Source of the DNA: Anaerolineae bacterium
GTDB lineage: Bacteria > Chloroflexota > Anaerolineae > J102
DNA: 12,758 bases
Direction: 5' to 3'
Assembly: GCA_026992375.1 (NCBI GenBank)
Contig: JALXAF010000399.1
Span: forward strand, 1-12,758
The notes below the pieces were generated by a model that was not told the DNA's origin, did not search any database, and was given only the letters and a program-made list of their open reading frames with translations. The translations under genes and the position numbers were made by a program. This document shows positions 1 through 6,022 of the stretch, piece after piece; positions within the stretch are counted from its first letter, which is position 1; each line of letters opens with the position of its first letter.

Positions 1-212
1 TGAACTACCCGGCGCTCAAACAAGTGCATCTGACAGATTACAAGGTGCGCATTCTGGATACGCACATGGCCACCGCGGCCACCACCCGGGTGCTCATCGA
101 TTTCAGCAATGGCAAACAGCGCTGGACAACTGTGGGAGCCAGCGCCAACATCATCGAGGCGAGCTGGCAGGCCCTGGCCGACGGTCTAGAATGGGCCATT
201 TTGCATAGCTGA
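1..212 (+). CDS. cimA: (R)-citramalate synthase, C-terminal end (partial)
   Basis: The frame is open from base 3 with no start in view, so this is the 3' end of a gene cut by the window edge. About 70 residues remain. They match the LeuA-type allosteric/dimerisation domain at the C-terminus of citramalate synthases: a conserved HLTDYKVRILD stretch, TAATTRVLIDF, then WTTVGASANIIEASWQAL. The family condenses acetyl-CoA and pyruvate to (R)-citramalate, the threonine-independent entry to isoleucine synthesis, and this C-terminal domain usually binds the isoleucine feedback inhibitor. The catalytic TIM barrel lies outside the window. The alternative is 2-isopropylmalate synthase (leuA), but the DYKVRIL and NIIEASWQAL wording is more typical of CimA. 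Nothing downstream on the same strand appears to form an operon with it. Confidence 0.85.
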   Translation, partial: NYPALKQVHLTDYKVRILDTHMATAATTRVLIDFSNGKQRWTTVGASANIIEASWQALADGLEWAILHS

Positions 213-599
213 CGCCAAACGGAAGGGGGTAAGAATGCGGCCTTCGCCGCCTGTTTGAACCTCGTTGTGAGGTCACCGCAGGATGACCTTGAGGCGCCAC
301 CTTGATCCAGCTTCCTTATCTCCTCCCCAGCCCGTCTCGAAGCGGGGGGAGGAACAAAAGGTGGAGGTCTGCGTCTAAAGAGCCCAAGTTATGAACATTG
401 ACAAAATAATCCAGTTATAGGCCCGGGGCGATTCTCGTCCGCCGCCAGCGCCTCTGTGGGGATAGCCGGATTTATCCGGAGCTGTTTTGTCGGATGGACG
501 TGGCCAACGCCACTATGACCGATTTAATCTATGAACATTCATCACTCGGCTGGTGTTGCAACGAAAAAGGGAAGCTATTTCTGGACGTTCACTAAGCGC
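213..599. other. Intergenic region between convergent genes, no supported gene
   Basis: This 387-bp gap lies between the cimA stop and the stop of the NYN gene on the other strand. It holds a small GC hairpin (GCGGC-CTTC-GCCGC, 237-250), a 6-bp inverted repeat (270-275 with 284-289), a longer hairpin (321-353) and the decamer TATGAACATT twice, 140 bp apart (390-399 and 530-539). A 33-codon frame at 494-595 has no Shine-Dalgarno sequence and no recognisable product. No U-tract follows the hairpins, so cimA has no clear intrinsic terminator. Confidence 0.5.
321..353. repeat. Inverted repeat (8-bp perfect arms)
   Basis: TCCTCCCC at 321-328 pairs perfectly with GGGGAGGA at 346-353 across a 17-nt loop. 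It could act as a convergent-gene hairpin, but neither strand has a following T-run, so a terminator role is not supported. Confidence 0.45.
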
Positions 600-1103
600 C
601 TAGTCCCCGTCTCGCCCGACGCCAAACATCTCCATCCACTCCTTGAGCTCCTGCTGTGAAAGCCGGGGCTTTTCTTTTTGCGATCGCACCCGGGCCTCCG
701 CGATCTTTCGCTTGTTTTGCTCAATAAGCGCGACGAATTCCCTGGCGCCAATGATTTTCACGCCCGCCGCCCGTAATGACCTCCGCAAACCAATATCATT
801 GGTGACCACGATGAGCGATTTGGGAGAACCGCTGGTAAAAGTCCGTCGCCGGATGAGCTCATCGGCGCTGGAACGCTTTTGCGCTGCGAAGATCGCCGTG
901 ACGCCGCCGCCGGTGAGCTCGTTGGACGCTCCGCCTGGAACGCCGCCATCGAAAATCACCACCATCTTGCCGGGCAGATACGATTTGCGAGCGCGCAGCC
1001 AGGCGGTCAACTGCATCTCGTCATCCTCCATATCCAGGTGGATGCCCGGAATGACGCCCTGACCGATGAGATTGTGCCCATCGATGAGATAAGTCCTGGC
1101 CAT
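600..1103 (-). CDS. YacP-like NYN-domain protein (putative ribonuclease)
   Basis: This is a 167-residue protein of the NYN/PIN-like nuclease fold (YacP/Rae1-like, formerly DUF901). The N-terminal strand reads YLIDGHNLI with Asp8. VVIFDGG brings Asp52, SADELI brings Asp81 and VVTNDIGL brings Asp103, the usual set of acidic metal-binding residues. The C-terminal 40 residues are charged and probably helical. In Bacillus, the relative Rae1 is a ribosome-associated endoribonuclease; whether this protein cleaves mRNA is inference. The ATG at 1103 is preferred over an in-frame TTG at 1112 because the domain begins immediately after it. No Shine-Dalgarno sequence precedes either, and the U-tract of the upstream ftcD terminator runs right up to the start. 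Expression may depend on readthrough or on a promoter that is not visible. The length is normal for the family. Confidence 0.85.
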   Translation of the reverse strand: MARTYLIDGHNLIGQGVIPGIHLDMEDDEMQLTAWLRARKSYLPGKMVVIFDGGVPGGASNELTGGGVTAIFAAQKRSSADELIRRRTFTSGSPKSLIVVTNDIGLRRSLRAAGVKIIGAREFVALIEQNKRKIAEARVRSQKEKPRLSQQELKEWMEMFGVGRDGD

Positions 1104-1146
1104 GAAAAACAAAAATGCCGCACGGGGTGAGAAATTCCCGCGCGGC
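1104..1146 (-). terminator. Intrinsic terminator downstream of ftcD
   Basis: Read on the minus strand, a 10-bp stem (GCCGCGCGGG with CCCGTGCGGC, one G-U pair, 10-nt loop, 1117-1146) is followed by A, five T, G and five T (1105-1116). It starts 12 nt after the ftcD stop. The T-tract ends one base before the ATG of the next gene, so it separates or attenuates ftcD and the NYN gene. Confidence 0.85.
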
Positions 1147-1158
1147 TGCTGAAGTCGC

Positions 1159-2055
1159 TCAATCCAGATAATTTTCGAGGATGCTCTCGGGCGTGAGATT
1201 ATCCAACTGCAAATACCATTGCGCCGCGTCGATGAGCGCCTGCTGGGGAATGATGCCGATCAACTCGGCGCTCTTGATGCTCACCCCGTAGCGAGCCGCT
1301 TCGCGGCGCACCATCTCGGTGACGCGATAAACGGGCGTTTTGGTGTAATCCAGCAGATTCATCGAAACCTGGGCCCGGCCGTCCACCAGCACGCCTATGG
1401 CCTGGATGTTGCGCAAACCGCCCGACGAATAGCGCACCGCCCGGGCGATCTTCCTGGCGATGCTCACATCGTCGGTGGTGAGATAAATATTGTAGGCGAT
1501 GAGGGGTGGTCGCGCGCCGATGACGGTGGCGCCCGCCTTGCCCAGTTTGCCTGGGCCAAAGTCGGGCAGACGCTCCTCCTTGCCCGCTTCGAGATCAGCC
1601 TTCAGTCCCTCGTACTCCCCTTTGCGAATGTGAGAGAGCACCACGCGATCGGGCCGCGTCGCGGCTTTGGCGTAGAGATAAACGGGAATGCCCAGCTCTT
1701 CCCCCACGCGTAAGGCCAGATTCCGGGCCAGTTGCACCGCCTCATCCATAGTGACATCAGTGATGGGGACGAAAGGAACCACATCCGTGGCCCCGATTCG
1801 GGGATGTTCGCCTTGCTGTTCGTCCATATCGATGAGCTCTGCGGCTTTGGCAATGCCCCGGAACAGCGCCTCGCTAACAGCCTCGGGCTCGCCCACGATG
1901 GTGACCACCGTGCGATTATGATCGGGATCGGAGGAATGATCGATGACGCGAGCGCCCTCCACGCTGCTGTAAGCATCCAGAATGGCCTGAATGACTTCGG
2001 GTCTGCGGCCCTCGGAGAAATTGGGGACCGCGGCGACAACATGCTTTTGCTTCAT
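1159..2055 (-). CDS. ftcD: Glutamate formimidoyltransferase
   Basis: The product is 298 residues long, the length of the stand-alone transferase domain without the fused cyclodeaminase found in animals. The family moves the formimino group from N-formimino-L-glutamate to tetrahydrofolate, or a formyl group in the reverse sense, in the cytosol. Family signatures are the N-terminal VVAAVPNFSEGRR, DHNRTVVTIVG, the active-site stretch EHPRIGATDVVPF with the conserved catalytic His at about residue 84, and GKLGKAGATVIGARPPLIAYN. The start is placed at ATG 2055, with GAGG 10 nt upstream; a TTG at 2061 is only 4 nt from that GAGG. There are no hutH, hutU or hutI neighbours. The nearby glyA makes a folate role likely, since some enzymes of this family can replace 5-formyltetrahydrofolate cycloligase. 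A strong terminator follows. Confidence 0.92.
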   Translation of the reverse strand: MKQKHVVAAVPNFSEGRRPEVIQAILDAYSSVEGARVIDHSSDPDHNRTVVTIVGEPEAVSEALFRGIAKAAELIDMDEQQGEHPRIGATDVVPFVPITDVTMDEAVQLARNLALRVGEELGIPVYLYAKAATRPDRVVLSHIRKGEYEGLKADLEAGKEERLPDFGPGKLGKAGATVIGARPPLIAYNIYLTTDDVSIARKIARAVRYSSGGLRNIQAIGVLVDGRAQVSMNLLDYTKTPVYRVTEMVRREAARYGVSIKSAELIGIIPQQALIDAAQWYLQLDNLTPESILENYLD

Positions 2056-2089
2056 AATCAATAATCCTCACTTTGTGGATAACCGATTG

Positions 2090-2107
2090 AGGATGCGAAA
2101 ACATCCT
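2090..2107. repeat. Short hairpin in the ftcD upstream region
   Basis: AGGATG (2090-2095) pairs with CATCCT (2102-2107) around the loop CGAAAA. It lies about 35 nt before the ftcD start and could be part of the leader. There is no T-run. Confidence 0.4.
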
Positions 2108-2113
2108 TGGCTG

Positions 2114-2240
2114 TACTGAAAAAACCTTCAACACGAAAGCACAGCGCACACGGAGGGAAAAAGCGGATTTGGAAAGGAATTTCTCCGTGAACGACCACTA
2201 TTTTCTCCGTGTCTCCATGGTAAAATGATTTTTTTCAGTA
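2114..2240. mobile_element. MITE-like element with 11-bp perfect terminal inverted repeats
   Basis: TACTGAAAAAA at 2114-2124 is the exact reverse complement of TTTTTTCAGTA at 2230-2240. The two arms enclose 105 bp with no coding potential. The interior itself contains CACGGAG on the left facing CTCCGTG twice on the right, so the unit can fold extensively. No target-site duplication is evident on the flanks. It sits in the region where the ftcD promoter would be expected, about 60 bp before that gene. The size and terminal repeats fit a miniature inverted-repeat element, but a chance A/T-rich pairing is possible. Confidence 0.5.
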
Positions 2241-2270
2241 GAGTTATTTTTGCTTTTTCGTAACGACTAG

Positions 2271-2290
2271 GGTCGTCACCGGTCGTCACC
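2271..2290. repeat. Perfect 10-bp tandem duplication
   Basis: GGTCGTCACC occurs twice head to tail. The upstream ACGAC (2263-2267) can also pair with GTCGT (2272-2276) around TAGG. Confidence 0.6.
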
Positions 2291-2308
2291 CGAAAACCTC
2301 CGAGAACA

Positions 2309-2362
2309 CAAAGACGCAAAGAGAAATTTATACATTTTTTTCTCGTATTCTTGGCGTCTTTG
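2309..2362. repeat. Intergenic near-palindrome (AAAGACGC type)
   Basis: CAAAGACGC (2309-2317) pairs perfectly with GCGTCTTTG (2354-2362). After one mismatch, AAGA (2319-2322) pairs with TCTT (2349-2352). The loop is A/T-rich and contains GAGAAA and TTTCTC, which allow an alternative fold. The wording resembles the 'AAAGACGC AAAG' intergenic strings common in repeat-rich environmental genomes; that resemblance is recollection, not a search. Confidence 0.55.
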
Positions 2363-2409
2363 CGCCCTTTGTAGTTTTTTGACCGGGGTGCGTTAGCAGT
2401 TACCAGAAA
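2348..2409. repeat. Dispersed intergenic repeat, copy A
   Basis: It shares with 8584-8646 the block TTCTT-n-GCGTCTT at one end and a perfect 17-bp TTAGCAGTTACCAGAAA (2393-2409) at the other. The two blocks are separated by nearly the same distance in each copy (39 and 40 bp from block start to block start), while the middle has diverged. It lies in the gap between ftcD and glyA. Confidence 0.6.
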
Positions 2410-2575
2410 AGAGCTTTTTTCAATTCGAAAAACCCGCGAAAATCTGTCGCACCCGCGTTATCAGCGGCGAATTCCACGGGGAAATGATGTGAATTCTCGA
2501 TTTGCCGAGGCCAAAGCGCATAATAGGCGCTTAGCGCATCGAGCTCAAAAAAATTGTCGATCTTTGTAGCAAGTC

Positions 2576-2649
2576 GCAGATTGCTGGTGATAAATTCAAT
2601 GCTGACAACGTGACTACGTTACACCCGCTACTTGCCACCTGCAATCTGC
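2576..2649. repeat. Long inverted repeat downstream of glyA
   Basis: GCAGATTGCTGGTG (2576-2589) and CACCTGCAATCTGC (2636-2649) are complementary at 13 of 14 positions. The 46-nt loop holds a second small stem, AACGT-GACT-ACGTT (2607-2620). It starts 49 bp past the glyA stop in the direction of transcription. The nearest T-run on the minus strand (2547-2553) is over 20 nt beyond the stem, so this is not a classic intrinsic terminator, although it may protect or end the glyA transcript. The right half also reads as degenerate 7-bp units (ACTTGCC ACCTGCA ATCTGCC). Confidence 0.55.
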
Positions 2650-2697
2650 CCCGCAAGGCTACATCTTCTGAGCACGGTTTCGGACGACGCCTAGCTT

Positions 2698-3978
2698 CTA
2701 GCCCGGCACGGGGAAGGCGGTCAGCATCTCTCTGACCTGGGCGGCGATGCTGCCGATGAGCTCATCATCGTCGGGCTTGCGCAGCACCGCCACCATCCAG
2801 TGGGCGATCTGGCGGAATTCATCCTGGCCCAGGCCGCGGGTGGTCATGGCGGGCGAGCCCACGCGAATGCCTGAGGGGTCCATGGACTTGCGGGTGTCGT
2901 AGGGAATCAGGTTCTTGTTGACGGTGATGCCGGCCCGGCCCAGCGCGTCTTCGGCGATGGCGCCGCCGATGCCGAAGGGCGTCACATCCACCAGCACCAG
3001 GTGGTTATCGGTGCCGCCGGAGACCAGACGCAGGCCCGCCGCGTTCAGCTCATCGGCCATGGCCTGCATGTTGTCGATGATGTTCTGGGCGTAAACCTTG
3101 AACGAGGGCTGCAACGCCTCGCCCAGCGCCACGGCCTTGCCAGCGATCTGGTGTAGTAAGGGGCCGCCCTGCAGGCCCGGAAACACGGCTTTATCCACCT
3201 TGCGGGCCCATTCGGCCTTGCACAAAATCATGCCGCCGCGAGCGCCGCGCAAGGTTTTATGGGTGGTGGTGGTCACCACGTCGCAGTAGGGGATGGGGTC
3301 GGGATGGAGTCGGGTCGCGACCAGGCCCGCGATATGCGCCATGTCCACCATCAGCAGCGCATCCACCTCATCCGCGATCTCGCGCAGGGTTTTGAAATCT
3401 ATCTTTCTGGGATAAGCGCTGGCTCCGGCCAAAATCAGGCGGGGGCGCACTTCCAGCGCCATATCCCGGATAGCGTCGTAATCCAGCATTTCGGTCTCGC
3501 GACTGACGCCGTAGCCGTGGAATTCATAGATTTTGCCGCTGAGGTTGAATTTTGCTCCGTGGGTGAGATGCCCGCCATGGGAAAGCTTCATGCCCATGAC
3601 CTTATCGCCCGGTTGCAACAGCGCCATGTAGGCGGCGATATTGGCGGGAGCGCCCGCATGAGGCTGCACGTTGGCGTGCTCGGCCCCGAACAGTTCTTTG
3701 GCCCGATCGATGGCCAGTTGCTCGACGATATCCACATATTCGCAGCCGCCATAGTAACGGGCGCCGGGCAGACCTTCGGCGTATTTGTTGGTCAAGGCGG
3801 AGCCATCCGCCGCCAGCACCGCAGCGCTGACATAATTTTCCGAGGCGATGAGTTCGATATGATCCTGCTGACGCCGCCGCTCTTTTTCGATGGCCTCGAA
3901 CACAGCGGGATCGGATTCTTTGAGGATTGTGCGCGGATCAGGAGACTGATCCCAGGGAAGAAGGGGGGATTGCGTCAT
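2698..3978 (-). CDS. glyA: Serine hydroxymethyltransferase
   Basis: This 426-residue, full-length fold-type I PLP enzyme of the cytosol interconverts serine plus tetrahydrofolate with glycine plus 5,10-methylene-tetrahydrofolate. Visible signatures are HIELIASENYVS, LTNKYAEGLPGARYYGG, HGGHLTHG, MVDMAHIAGLVA and the PLP-lysine motif TTTTHKTLRGARGG with Lys241. The phosphate-binding loop reads VQPHAGAPAN where most family members have QPHSGxxAN, so the usual Ser is Ala. The ATG at 3978 overlaps the TGA of the antiporter gene in ATGA, with GAGG 7 nt before the ATG, so it is probably translationally coupled and co-transcribed from the antiporter promoter. Its partner in one-carbon metabolism, ftcD, lies about 640 bp downstream on the same strand. 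Confidence 0.97.
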   Translation of the reverse strand: MTQSPLLPWDQSPDPRTILKESDPAVFEAIEKERRRQQDHIELIASENYVSAAVLAADGSALTNKYAEGLPGARYYGGCEYVDIVEQLAIDRAKELFGAEHANVQPHAGAPANIAAYMALLQPGDKVMGMKLSHGGHLTHGAKFNLSGKIYEFHGYGVSRETEMLDYDAIRDMALEVRPRLILAGASAYPRKIDFKTLREIADEVDALLMVDMAHIAGLVATRLHPDPIPYCDVVTTTTHKTLRGARGGMILCKAEWARKVDKAVFPGLQGGPLLHQIAGKAVALGEALQPSFKVYAQNIIDNMQAMADELNAAGLRLVSGGTDNHLVLVDVTPFGIGGAIAEDALGRAGITVNKNLIPYDTRKSMDPSGIRVGSPAMTTRGLGQDEFRQIAHWMVAVLRKPDDDELIGSIAAQVREMLTAFPVPG

Positions 3979-5585
3979 AGGGTTACCTCGATGTTTGAAG
4001 ATTTTTGAGAATTTATGGCAACCGCCTGCTCTGTGGGATGATTCAAGTCATCCAGAGCAGCGTCGATTTCTGTGATAAGTTCGCGGGCCACATCATCGGT
4101 GATAACGCCCTCTCGCTCCAAATCGCCGATGTGAGCTCGCTGGATAAGCAGGGATTCTTTGCGCAAAGAGGATGTGATGCCCTCGACCAGATCGGGATGG
4201 GCCTGGGCGAAGGCTTGCTGCTCCTGGCTCAGTTTTTGGATGCGCGCTTGCAGCTCCTTGTCCACCGCGCTCCATGCGGTGGGATCCAGCGCTCCGGTGG
4301 CGTACTGTCCCTGCATCCGGGCGCGGGCGGCGCGAGCGGCCAGCAACCGGGCGTGGATGCGCTCATACTCCCGCTCGGTCTCCGACTGGCCCGTCAGGCC
4401 CAATTTGCGCAATAGGGGGCCGATGGTGGTGGCCTGCACCAGCAGGGTGAAGAGCACCACAGCAAAGGTCAGGGAAATGATGGTGTTGCGATTGGGAATG
4501 CCGTGGCTGAGGCTCAGGGCCAGGGCCAGGCTAACCGCGCCCCGCAATCCGCCCCAGAAGAGCACATGTTGATAAGAGACTTCCACCCGGCTGTCCAACA
4601 ACTTGCTGATGAAACTCAGACCATAAACCGTGACGGCCCGGCTGATGAGCACCACCACGACCACTACGAAAACCAGCAGATACAACTGGTTTCCCAGTCG
4701 GGGCATCGCCACCTGCATGCCAATGAGAATAAAGATGAGGCTGTTGACCAGAAATGCGATGTATTCCCAGAAATTGGCCAACATCATGCGGGTGGTGGGA
4801 GACATGTTGCGGCTGCTGCGATTGCCGATGATCATGCCTGCGAACACGACCGCCAGCACGCCGCTGAGATGGAACTGCTCGGCCAGCAGATAAGCGCCAT
4901 AGGCCACGATGGTGCTGAGGGTGATTTCGACGAGATGATCGTCGACCCGGGCGAAAATGAAATTGGCGGTCACGCCCGAGATGAACCCGATGGCGATGCC
5001 GCCCAGCGATACGATCACAAACTGGGTCAAAGCCTGCATCCAATCCAGATGAAACTGGGCTTCGCCCAGCAGCGCCGCAGCCACCACGATGTGAAAGATG
5101 ACGATAGTCGTGGCGTCGTTGAGCAGACTCTCGCTCTCCACCAGCGTGGAAAGGCGCTTGGGCGCGCCCAACGCCTTGAACAATGAGACCACGGCCACCG
5201 GATCGGTGGCGGCGATGAGGGAGGCGAAGACCAGCGCCGTCCGCCAGTCCAGCAGGCCCGTCAACGTCAGCAGCCCCCAGATGACGGTTATAGTGAGGAG
5301 CACGCCAAACACCGCCAGCAGAAGCACCGGCGTCAGCACCTGGCGGAAAATGCGGTAGTCGATATGCAGGGCCGCCTCAAAGACCAATGGCGGCAAAAAC
5401 AGCATGAGGATGATCTCGGGCGTCAGCTCGAAACGAATGAAATCCTGAAAAGAAAGCCCCAGCCCCACCAGAACCAGAGCCACGGTGTAGGGCAATTTGA
5501 TGCGATGCACCACCATCGCCACCACAAAAACCAGCAGCAATAGTTCGACAAAGGTCAATTCGACAGTAAGGAGATCGCCGGGCAT
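3975..5585 (-). CDS. CPA1-family Na+/H+ antiporter (NhaP-like)
   Basis: The 536-residue inner-membrane protein has about 12 hydrophobic segments over the first 410 residues and a soluble, charged, helical tail of about 120 residues. It exchanges protons for Na+ or another monovalent cation. Ion-site residues of the NhaP group are in place: ATDPVAV with Thr127-Asp128, and ESLLND with Glu152, Ser153, Asn156 and Asp157. The late FWGGLRGAVSLALAL helix with its conserved Arg is also present. The ATG at 5585 is chosen because the first transmembrane helix follows at once. An in-frame TTG at 5669 would add 28 residues of unlikely leader. No clear Shine-Dalgarno sequence is seen. An extended -10 lies about 120 bp upstream. 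The gene ends by overlapping the glyA start, so the antiporter leads a two-gene operon. Confidence 0.93.
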   Translation of the reverse strand: MPGDLLTVELTFVELLLLVFVVAMVVHRIKLPYTVALVLVGLGLSFQDFIRFELTPEIILMLFLPPLVFEAALHIDYRIFRQVLTPVLLLAVFGVLLTITVIWGLLTLTGLLDWRTALVFASLIAATDPVAVVSLFKALGAPKRLSTLVESESLLNDATTIVIFHIVVAAALLGEAQFHLDWMQALTQFVIVSLGGIAIGFISGVTANFIFARVDDHLVEITLSTIVAYGAYLLAEQFHLSGVLAVVFAGMIIGNRSSRNMSPTTRMMLANFWEYIAFLVNSLIFILIGMQVAMPRLGNQLYLLVFVVVVVVLISRAVTVYGLSFISKLLDSRVEVSYQHVLFWGGLRGAVSLALALSLSHGIPNRNTIISLTFAVVLFTLLVQATTIGPLLRKLGLTGQSETEREYERIHARLLAARAARARMQGQYATGALDPTAWSAVDKELQARIQKLSQEQQAFAQAHPDLVEGITSSLRKESLLIQRAHIGDLEREGVITDDVARELITEIDAALDDLNHPTEQAVAINSQKSSNIEVTL

Positions 5586-5703
5586 GATAGTAAAGGGGAG
5601 CAGGAATGAGGAAGGGGATGAAAAAGGCTCTTGCAAACAAGACCCTTTGATGCTCGTCCCGAACCCCAATCCCCAAAATCGTCAACTATGACAAATCACC
5701 TCA

Positions 5704-5712
5704 AGTATAGCA
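5704..5712 (-). promoter_or_regulatory. Putative extended -10 promoter for antiporter-glyA
   Basis: On the minus strand TGCTATACT matches the extended -10 pattern TGnTATAAT with one change. No good -35 is present, which is tolerated in extended -10 promoters. Transcription would start near 5697 and give a leader of about 110 nt before the ATG at 5585. Confidence 0.45.
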
Positions 5713-5893
5713 CGTAAAAGGGAAAAAGCCGAAGCGTCCCGCCGCTGATGGGACTCACAAAGCCCGAAACAGGAAGGAGCGAACGCTCGCCGCCCTCTGA
5801 CGAAAGAAAGCCGGGAAACAAAGACGACGATGGAAGATCATCCGCTTTCGCCTTTCCTTTCCGGCATATCGCCCAATGAGATGTGCGGCGCTC
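5713..5893. other. Intergenic region with no supported gene
   Basis: Between the antiporter promoter and the second stop of the stalk-protein frame I see no gene. There is a GAGCG-AA-CGCTC near-palindrome around 5778-5789 and a GTCCC/GGGAC pair on the minus strand. No convincing terminator for the stalk-protein gene is visible. Short plus-strand frames here have no Shine-Dalgarno sequence and no recognisable product. Confidence 0.4.
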
Positions 5894-6022
5894 CTATGGC
5901 GTGGCGGGGGGACGCGCCACGGGCCTGCGCGTGGGGCGAGGCGTACGAGAGGGCCTGGGTTTCGGTCTGGGCGTCGGCGTTGGGGCTTTCGCTTTGGTCT
6001 GGAGGGCGATCTTACGTCCGAA
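5894..6022 (-). pseudogene. In-frame Pro/Thr/Arg-rich extension beyond the stalk-protein stop
   Basis: Directly after the TAG at 6025-6023, the same frame stays open for 42 codons until a TAG at 5896-5894. It reads FGRKIALQTKAKAP, then TPTPRPKPRPSRTPRP and TRRPVARPPATP. This alternating Pro/Thr/Arg style continues the TPKP that ends the annotated protein and matches its own stalk. It is best explained as a former or readthrough-accessible C-terminal tail cut off by one nonsense change, or by a sequencing error at the TAG. If the TAG is real, the present protein ends at 6023. Confidence 0.5.

Noticed and set aside
494..595. A 33-codon frame starting MDVANATMTDL
   Set aside because: The peptide composition looks passable, but there is no Shine-Dalgarno, no recognisable family and no supporting context. 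It may be a gene remnant.
2128..2319. A 63-codon minus-strand frame in the ftcD-glyA gap
   Set aside because: It spans repeat sequence, lacks a ribosome binding site and resembles no known protein.
2576..2649. Intrinsic terminator of glyA
   Set aside because: The loop is 46 nt and the only T-run is more than 20 nt beyond the stem. It was kept as an inverted repeat only.
4503..5186. A 227-codon plus-strand frame opposite the antiporter
   Set aside because: It is a His/Asp/Glu/Gln-rich antisense shadow of membrane-helix codons; the opposite strand has clear antiporter motifs.
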